Positions 59,301 through 64,000 of a stretch of DNA of 64,000 nt are shown here, in pieces; positions within the stretch are counted from its first letter, which is position 1; each line of letters opens with the position of its first letter. A program made the translations under genes and the position numbers. The stretch covers positions 1 to 64,000 of the forward strand of contig CAYNEM010000013.1 of assembly GCA_964396265.1 (NCBI GenBank). The letters are read 5' to 3'. The stretch comes from EA-27 sp964396265 (GTDB lineage Archaea > Thermoplasmatota > Thermoplasmata > RBG-16-68-12 > EA-27). The notes beneath the pieces are model-generated. The model did no database searches. It had not been told where the DNA came from and was given only the letters and a program-made list of their open reading frames with translations.

Positions 59301-60526
59301 CGCTCACGCGCGCCGTCTCCCTCGAGCCGAGCGATGGCAAGACCTGGCGCGCGAAGGGACTCGCGCACGTGAAGCTCCATCAGTTCGCCGAGGCCGCGGA
59401 CGCGTACGAGCGGGCCCTCCAGCGGGCGCCGAACGACAAGGAGTTGTGGTCGCTGAAGGCGTTCGCGCTCGAACGTGCGGGCGAGCGGGAGCCCGCGGTG
59501 GCGGCGTACGACAAGGCGATCGCGCTCGACCCCGTGGACAAGACGCTCTGGAGCTCGAAGGGGCTCGCGCTTCTCGCGCTCCGGCGGTATGAGGACGCGG
59601 TCCGCTGCTTCGACTACGCGACGAAGCTCGACCCGGTGTACGACATCGCTGCCAAGGGGCGGAAGGACGCGGAGGCCGGCCTCCATCTCCGCCAGGTCGA
59701 GGACTGCGCGCGGCGCATCGTGGAGTGGGAGCGCGCGAACGGGCGCATGGCGTCGCGAGACGAGGCGTTCCGCATGGCGGGCGTGCCGTTCTCGATCCTC
59801 GATGAGGTGATCACGTATCTGGCGGAGCCGCCGAAGGTGCTGCCCGCGGACCTGCCCGCGGAGAAGCTCCACCGGTTCGAGGCCGTCTCGTCCGTCGTCC
59901 TCAAGATGGTCGACAATCCGGTAGAGGTGGATCGGTATAGCGTGGCGATGAGTGCGCCGGGCGCCGACGCGTCCGAGGTCCGCGAGATGTGGGGGTACAT
60001 CCACAACGTCGCCGAGGCGGACGTGGATCCGGAGCCGGATCCCCACCTCGACGCGCTCCTGCGCCGCGCGCTCGACCTCCCGCGCGAGGAGTGGGACCTC
60101 GTGCACCTCGCCCGCCAGCTCGACCTCGGGATCTGGGAGGCGAAGCGGCTCGAGACGTCCCTGAAGATCTTCGAGGGCGGCGCATACCGCGTGACGACGA
60201 AGCCCACGCCCGAGGTCGCGAAGTCGCACGCGGCGGTCCCGCCGCCGAGAAAGGCGGAGGAGGCCCGCGAGGTCCGCCAATGCCGAGACCACCATGGGAA
60301 GGCCGTGTCCAAGCATGCGTGCGGTGCGTGGCTGTGCTCCGCATGCCTCGACGAGGCGCACTGTCCCTCCTGCAGCAAGCCCCTCCACGTTCCCAAGCCG
60401 AAGGAGGAGGAACCCGACAAAGAGGAGAATGAGACGAAGGAACCAGAGGAGTCCCCGCCCCTGCCGCCAAAGGAGCGCCCCCGAAGACGCGAGGACGAGG
60501 CAAACCGCGACTTCAATCGCCTCTAG
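56354..60526 (+). CDS. Giant TPR protein with C-terminal zinc finger
   Basis: 1390 residues. About 30 tetratricopeptide repeats fill residues 25-1120 (repeating ALxxDPxNxEAW-like and YDKAIALDP units). After them a helical part (about 1120-1290) and a Cys/His cluster near 1309-1340 (CRDHHGK, then CGAWLCSACL and CPSC) resemble a RING/B-box or zinc-ribbon fold. The last ~50 residues are a charged Glu/Lys/Pro tail. No membrane segment or signal peptide: a cytoplasmic scaffold is likely. TATA 56301 and ATG 56354 set the start. Partners unknown. Confidence 0.85.
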   Translation: MGPLRTWLNRESRILARARRLQSHARTLYEHGSEARAAAMFLKGLALLEQNRAAGGRLPSEYAVTFAAIGRGLYDLGRAVEADRAATAALALDPGNVEALDCRGLLLASRGNTEEARASFTRALAVDPTRTEAWGNLGDLEYAVGERDAATVAWSNVLRLDRLDVDTYDKLLRLRPGDADLWFQKAEVTRELERREESLAAYEHVLHVDPRSKEAWRGRAQVLLKARQPDRALQSIEKALEIDDEDPSLWKTRGAILRDLGKLEDAVASYDSAIQLRGDDADAWLQKALCLGALNRNDEAVKDFDAVLKLALKDPAALEGRKKSLLTLQRWDAALDACDALLAAAADHVETLLDRGTVLVRLDRKAEAVEALDAFLARMPGDLAALRSKADLVKTLGRWSELNAVSELILRQDKRDARAHKDKGLALRMNGDPGHGLRAYEAALAVDVDDLEALRGKRDCLKALDDTKHVVRVTREILHLDASDVISWLDHAVAVESLGDLTEALAAYDHALALSPGDGVAWHRRGDVQARLGHWEDAVWSYRQGLKVRPDVADAWHGLGTALGQIGSYTDAVAAFESCLGLAPDDKRAWFGKGLALEGAKRYEEAVSAYDKAIALDARDARVWFSRGAALAWLERYEEAVDAFDRAHLLDPTNGAYAVRKARTMLKVGRQEEALLTFNTTLEAHPGDLEALDGAREALELLHRPEEAYAVTGQIVQVHPRDPRAWQERARLGLATGRSREALAAIGKALHLDGANVEFLRAKREILTALKDHDGVVEVCEALLAANPKDTEAHREKAFALEGAGRFDDALLAYDAALAVDPMDRASWDAKGLAYVRAHRAPEALDCFDHALTINPGDRTALSSKGRVLFEAGRHAAALRVFDDGLLLERGNAEFLDGKALCLLALEKPREALQCAEVALETNPRDPVALRVKADVSLREGRAEEALAIVDHALAVESNPAALWRLKGLALQAMGKDAESVEALTRAVSLEPSDGKTWRAKGLAHVKLHQFAEAADAYERALQRAPNDKELWSLKAFALERAGEREPAVAAYDKAIALDPVDKTLWSSKGLALLALRRYEDAVRCFDYATKLDPVYDIAAKGRKDAEAGLHLRQVEDCARRIVEWERANGRMASRDEAFRMAGVPFSILDEVITYLAEPPKVLPADLPAEKLHRFEAVSSVVLKMVDNPVEVDRYSVAMSAPGADASEVREMWGYIHNVAEADVDPEPDPHLDALLRRALDLPREEWDLVHLARQLDLGIWEAKRLETSLKIFEGGAYRVTTKPTPEVAKSHAAVPPPRKAEEAREVRQCRDHHGKAVSKHACGAWLCSACLDEAHCPSCSKPLHVPKPKEEEPDKEENETKEPEESPPLPPKERPRRREDEANRDFNRL

Positions 60527-60530
60527 CCGG

Positions 60531-60968
60531 CTATCGAACGACCTCGAAGCCCAGCGCTACGATCGCGCCGATGTCCTCGTCCAAGACCTGGAGAAACAGC
60601 AAGTAGCCGGCGCCGCAGAAGCATGCCTGACAGCGAATGCCGTTGTCCAGTGTCTCGCGGCGAGCGTCGATGATATGAATCCCCAACCTGCCATAATAGT
60701 CGATGATGATCTCCCTTTGCGACGTCCACTCCCGGGGATAATCAATCGCACTCGCGTTGTTTGACCGAAGCCAGTCCTCCTCCCACGGATTGCCGTGGCA
60801 CTGAATCGGCTCGATCGACACCCACGTTGCGCCGGCTTGGTCGGGCAACGGATGCCGCGGAACTGCGTTTCCGCTCCACAGTACGGTCGCCGCCGGAAGC
60901 ACGATTCCGAGGATGACTCCGACCGTGAGGCTGATCTGGAGCCCCCAGCGGTGGTGGCGGATCTTCAC
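60531..60968 (-). CDS. Small exported or membrane-anchored Cys-containing protein
   Basis: 145 residues. N-terminal signal or anchor (LQISLTVGVILGIVLPAATVLWSG) then a soluble part with GNPWEEDWLRSNN, and near the C-terminus RCQACFCGAGYLLFLQVLDE, a Cys-rich motif. GTG 60968 with GAGGTG about 5 nt upstream. No family is recognised. Confidence 0.6.
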   Translation of the reverse strand: MKIRHHRWGLQISLTVGVILGIVLPAATVLWSGNAVPRHPLPDQAGATWVSIEPIQCHGNPWEEDWLRSNNASAIDYPREWTSQREIIIDYYGRLGIHIIDARRETLDNGIRCQACFCGAGYLLFLQVLDEDIGAIVALGFEVVR

Positions 60969-61047
60969 AGGAACACCTCAGTCCCCGCTCTGGACTTAAT
61001 CGTTGGGGGCTCTTGTCGCTGGCTGACGCGAGCGGCAGGCGGACAGT

Positions 61048-61698
61048 TCACGCGACGTCAAACACCCATTTGTCCCGCTCCCGCAAGACCTCCCGTAGAC
61101 GCTCCGTCGCCTCCGACTCCTTCAGGCTCATGAAGAACCTCCCGATGTGCTTGCAAAATAGCTTCGCCCTCGCGCGGCTCTGCGTCCAGTCCGTGCAGTC
61201 GTGGTAGATCGACTTGTTCAGAAGGTCGAGGGAGACGACGTAATCCTTCACATCCGCGTTCACGATCGTGGAGCCTCGTTTCGTGAATCGGACCTGAACC
61301 TCCGCAATCTCTTTCGCGCGCGCGAATCGATCCGTCCCGAGGAACACCTTCAGCAGGTCGTCGAGGTCCATCGCCTCGATCGGCTTCCCGAGCGCGACGT
61401 CCTGCTCGATGATGTCGGCCTCGCGCTCCTCGACGCCTCCCTTGATCTTGGCGGCGACGCCGAACTTCGCGAGCGCCGCGTTGATCTTGCGGTCGATGTA
61501 CGCCTGCTCGGCCTCGTCGTACCTCCCGCGGTTCACCGGATCGTTGAAGTACCGCCGCGCCGCGCGAGCGTGAAACGGCGAATGCACGGGGTATTTCCAG
61601 TTCTTCGGGTCTCCGTATTTGTCTGGATCCTTCGGCCAGCCCTCGGGCGGGCTCGGACGGCCGTCGCGCTTGCGTGCGGGGACCTTCGCGCGGACCAC
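61048..61698 (-). CDS. SWIM-zinc-finger-like hypothetical protein
   Basis: About 216 residues. An N-terminal part (YGDPKNWKYPVHSPFHARAARRYF, then QAYIDRKINAALAKFGV) resembles DUF6582-type domains. The C-terminal YHDCTDWTQSRARAKLFCKHIGRFFMSL has the C...CxH spacing of a SWIM-like zinc finger. GTG 61698 is about 27 nt downstream of a TATA-like ctcttatcg (minus strand, near 61725), so leaderless. An upstream GTG 61743 is possible. Function unknown; nucleic-acid binding is inferred. Confidence 0.6.
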   Translation of the reverse strand: MVRAKVPARKRDGRPSPPEGWPKDPDKYGDPKNWKYPVHSPFHARAARRYFNDPVNRGRYDEAEQAYIDRKINAALAKFGVAAKIKGGVEEREADIIEQDVALGKPIEAMDLDDLLKVFLGTDRFARAKEIAEVQVRFTKRGSTIVNADVKDYVVSLDLLNKSIYHDCTDWTQSRARAKLFCKHIGRFFMSLKESEATERLREVLRERDKWVFDVA

Positions 61699-61867
61699 GG
61701 AGGCGAAGTGGCGGCAGGTGCGATAAGAGTTCTCAAGAACCACAAGGAGGCGCTGATGCCGGGTGATCGAGGACCACGGCGCGCCCTTCGCGGCCCGTTG
61801 GCCGCCGCGACAGGATCGCGGAAAGTATTATGACGGGGCAGGCGACTCCCGGCGCCGAGGGGTAGGT

Positions 61868-62467
61868 ATGGCCTTCTGTCCGTCGTGCGGCTCACAGGTC
61901 GCGGAAGGCGTGAAGTTCTGCGCCGCCTGCGGCAACCCGATGCCCGCGATTGCAGTCCCGACGGAGGCGCCTGCACCATCCCCCGAGGCGCAGCAGTACG
62001 CGCCCCCGGCATATCCACCGCAGCCCGCGTACCCGCAGCAGTACGCGCCACCACAGCAATACGCGCCGCCAGGATACCCGCAGTATCCGCAGTACCAGCA
62101 ACCCTACGCGTACCCGATGGTCCAGCCGCCAGCGCAGAAGACCGGAATGCCCATGGCCGCCGGCGTACTCCTGATCATCGCAGGCGTCCTCGGCCTGATC
62201 GAATGGGCGTGGGTCTTCATGGCCGGGACCTTCGCCTCAATCATCCCCTTCGCCGGGCAGATCATCCTCATCTGCGGGATCATCGGCATCACGTTCTCCG
62301 TCTTCGGGCTGATCGGAGGCGTCATGGCGGTCCAGCGCAAGATGTGGGGCCTCGCCCTGACCGGGAGCATCCTCGGATTGTTCATCCTCGGCCCCTTTGG
62401 CGTGTCGAGCATCCTCTCCCTCGTCGCGCTCATCCTTATCGCCATCTCCCACCGCGAATTCACTTGA
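61868..62467 (+). CDS. Zinc-ribbon membrane protein
   Basis: 199 residues. An N-terminal zinc ribbon (CPSCGSQVAEGVKFCAACG), a Pro/Tyr/Gln-rich linker with repeated PQQYAPP, then three to four membrane helices (AAGVLLIIAGVLGLIEWAW, IIPFAGQIILICGIIGITFSVFGLIGG, LGLFILGPFGVSSILSLVALILIAIS). TATA aaagtattatg at 61822-61832. It resembles DUF4064-like archaeal/bacterial membrane proteins. Function unknown. Confidence 0.75.
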   Translation: MAFCPSCGSQVAEGVKFCAACGNPMPAIAVPTEAPAPSPEAQQYAPPAYPPQPAYPQQYAPPQQYAPPGYPQYPQYQQPYAYPMVQPPAQKTGMPMAAGVLLIIAGVLGLIEWAWVFMAGTFASIIPFAGQIILICGIIGITFSVFGLIGGVMAVQRKMWGLALTGSILGLFILGPFGVSSILSLVALILIAISHREFT

Positions 62468-62519
62468 CCGGGCCGTGCCTTTAAGTGCCTCCGGCGCCTC
62501 CCCAGGGCGGGGGACACCC

Positions 62520-63329
62520 ATGGCGAAACTCGAACGTCTGAGCGAAGTGAGCGTCTACACGCGGAACCTGAAGCTCGCGAAGGAATTCTACACACGAAAG
62601 ATCGGACTGAAGGTCCGAGAAGAAGACCGCAAGATGGGCTACCTGAGCCTCGGCGCCACGAAGGGCGGCGAGGACGCGGGCTTCGACCTCTGGCAGCCCG
62701 ACCCGAAGTGGGGGCAGGAGTTCTACGACGAGGGCACGAAGTCCATCGGCATCGTGACCGGCATCGGGTTCCAGACCTCGAACCTCGAGAAGACCGTGGA
62801 GCAGCTCGCCGGGCGGGGCGTGAAGGTCGAGAAGGACTCGGACACGTTCGCGCGCTTCTGGGACACGGACGGGAACGTCCTCTTCGTCCAGGAGGAGCTG
62901 CGGCCGAAGGTAAAGCGGGCGGGCCTGCAGGCCGTTTCGTTCGTGACCGTCTCCGTCCGCGACGAGAAGAAGGCGGGCGCGTTCTTCAAGACGCTGGGAT
63001 TCAAGAGTCGCAAGGTCCCCGGGGAGTCCCGCGCGGAAGGTTCGTCGTTCACCATCTACCAGCTCGGCCCGAAGGGGACCGCGATCATGCCGTTCAAGCC
63101 GAACCGGGAGATGTACGACGACCCCTCCGAGTACGACTCGGACATGGCCCACATCGGCGAGGAGACGGGCATCGGCATCACGGTGAACGAGATCTACAAG
63201 CTGCAGGACGCGCTCCTCGCGAAGGGCGTGCAGTTCAAGGCAAAGGCAGAAGAGCGCGAGTGGGGGAGCATCGCCGCCAGGATCTACGACCCCGACCGCA
63301 ATTCGTACATGCTGTACCAGATGAAGTAA
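62520..63329 (+). CDS. Two-domain VOC (glyoxalase/dioxygenase fold) protein
   Basis: 269 residues. Two vicinal-oxygen-chelate repeats: VSVYTRNLKLAKEFYTRKIGLKVRE...FWDTDGNVLFVQEE (about 10-130) and VTVSVRDEKKAGAFFKTLGFKSRK...ARIYDPDRNSYMLYQM (about 140-269). Metal ligands cannot be assigned with certainty. Family members are glyoxalases, dioxygenases or resistance proteins; the substrate is unknown. A TATA-like gcctttaag at 62477-62485 lies upstream of ATG 62520. Confidence 0.8.
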   Translation: MAKLERLSEVSVYTRNLKLAKEFYTRKIGLKVREEDRKMGYLSLGATKGGEDAGFDLWQPDPKWGQEFYDEGTKSIGIVTGIGFQTSNLEKTVEQLAGRGVKVEKDSDTFARFWDTDGNVLFVQEELRPKVKRAGLQAVSFVTVSVRDEKKAGAFFKTLGFKSRKVPGESRAEGSSFTIYQLGPKGTAIMPFKPNREMYDDPSEYDSDMAHIGEETGIGITVNEIYKLQDALLAKGVQFKAKAEEREWGSIAARIYDPDRNSYMLYQMK

Positions 63330-63339
63330 CCGTCATCGC

Positions 63340-64000
63340 CTACAACGCGAGCATCTCGCGGGCGATGACCATCCGCTGGATCTCGCTCGTCCCCTCACCG
63401 ATCTCGCACAGCTTGGCGTCGCGGAACATCCGCTCGACCGGGTAGTCTTTGATGTATCCGTAGCCTCCGTGGACCTGGACGGCTTTCGTCGTCACCCACA
63501 TCGCGGCCTCGCTCGAGAACAGCTTCGCCATGGAGGCCTCCGTCTTGAACGGCCTCCCCTGGTCGCGCAGCCACGCCGCGCGGTACACGAGCATCCGCGA
63601 CGCCTCGATCTTCACCGCCATGTCCGCGAGGTGCCACTGCACCCCCTGGAACTGCGCGATCGCCTGCCCGAACTGCTCGCGCTGCTTCGCATAGGCGACC
63701 GCCTCTTCGAAGGCGCCCTGCGCGATGCCGAGTCCGAGAGCGCCGATGGCGATGCGCCCGCCGTCGAGCGTCTTCAACGCGTTCACGAACCCCTCGCCCT
63801 CCTTCCCGAGGAGGTTCTCCGCGGGGATGCGGCAGTCCTCGAGGAGGACCTGCGATGTCGCGGACGCTCGCATCCCGAGCTTGTCCTCCATCTTCCCGAC
63901 GTGGAGCCCGGGCGTCCCCTTCTCCACGATGAACGCGCTCACGCCGCGGTTCCCCTTGGCGCCATCCGTCTTGGCGGTGAGGACGAAGGTCCCGGCGACC
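63340..64000 (-). CDS. Acyl-CoA dehydrogenase, N-terminus cut by window edge
   Basis: The C-terminal ~220 residues of an FAD-dependent acyl-CoA dehydrogenase. VEKGTPGLHVGKMEDKLGMRAS, VPAENLLG-like RIPAENLLGKEGEGF, YAKQREQFGQAIAQFQGVQW, VQVHGGYGYIKDYPVERMFRDAK and EGTSEIQRMVIAREM are family signatures. The conserved catalytic-base region GTSE is present. The frame is open upstream to the window end. It works in fatty- or branched-chain acyl-CoA oxidation. Confidence 0.95.
   Translation of the reverse strand, partial: VAGTFVLTAKTDGAKGNRGVSAFIVEKGTPGLHVGKMEDKLGMRASATSQVLLEDCRIPAENLLGKEGEGFVNALKTLDGGRIAIGALGLGIAQGAFEEAVAYAKQREQFGQAIAQFQGVQWHLADMAVKIEASRMLVYRAAWLRDQGRPFKTEASMAKLFSSEAAMWVTTKAVQVHGGYGYIKDYPVERMFRDAKLCEIGEGTSEIQRMVIAREMLAL

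Overview
The window is a GC-rich archaeal chromosome segment, most likely from a Thermoplasmatota (Thermoplasmata-like) lineage; the lineage is an inference. The archaeal assignment is firm. It rests on PurP-type purine synthesis, archaeosine synthase, class I lysyl-tRNA synthetase, Tpt1, GEK1-type D-aminoacyl-tRNA deacylase, a tRNA with a canonical-position intron, family-4 uracil-DNA glycosylase, DUF835 proteins and GvpD/KaiC-like ATPases. TATA boxes lie about 25-30 nt upstream of many ATG/GTG codons, so leaderless genes are common. The Thermoplasmatota guess rests on the many single-domain KaiC-like ATPases and the Asn/Gly-rich VNGLVNG repeats.

Layout: 1-6.6 kb holds the 3' end of lysS, a vapB with a truncated vapC, a lower-GC DUF2075 helicase-like gene that breaks vapC, an ABC-F ATPase and a wHTH/RelE-like pair. 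6.7-11.2 kb holds an intron-containing tRNA-Gln(CTG) and a MarR-ABC ATPase-FtsX permease operon. 11.2-18.1 kb holds a GlpD-like dehydrogenase, a VapBC pair, purP, an RDD membrane protein, tpt1 and dtdA. 18.2-28.5 kb holds a giant beta-helix surface protein with a cytoplasmic domain, fumarase, family-4 UDG plus Nudix, and PolX. 28.6-31.3 kb holds a GvpD-like ATPase followed by two paralogous winged-helix regulators and a 44-residue protein. 31.6-34.3 kb is a compact purine/methylthioadenosine salvage operon (phosphorylase, deaminase, phosphoribosyltransferase).

The most striking region is 35.3-46.7 kb. Eleven tightly packed minus-strand genes start with a zinc-ribbon/VNG-repeat/CBM9-like surface protein. 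They continue with a Rab-like GTPase, a KaiC-like protein, a degenerate KaiC domain fused to an Arf-like GTPase, a roadblock protein, three more KaiC-like ATPases, two membrane proteins (one DUF835-like) and a fifth intact KaiC-like gene. This looks like a membrane-linked signalling module, loosely comparable to bacterial conservons and MglA/MglB systems. Two genes in it lack any ATG/GTG/TTG early enough to encode their conserved N-termini. Both lie in the same frame as the preceding gene, separated from it only by a UGA.

Beyond it, 47-52.6 kb carries an RHH regulator, a DUF835 gene divergent from a wHTH-STAND-TPR regulator, and archaeosine synthase. An identical 12-bp palindrome sits on both sides of the STAND gene. 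52.7-54.4 kb has a stand-alone TnpB beside tRNA-Gly(TCC). 54.7-64 kb has a membrane protein, a small wHTH, a 1390-residue TPR protein with a C-terminal zinc finger, small exported or zinc-binding proteins, a two-domain VOC protein and the C-terminal part of an acyl-CoA dehydrogenase running off the window.
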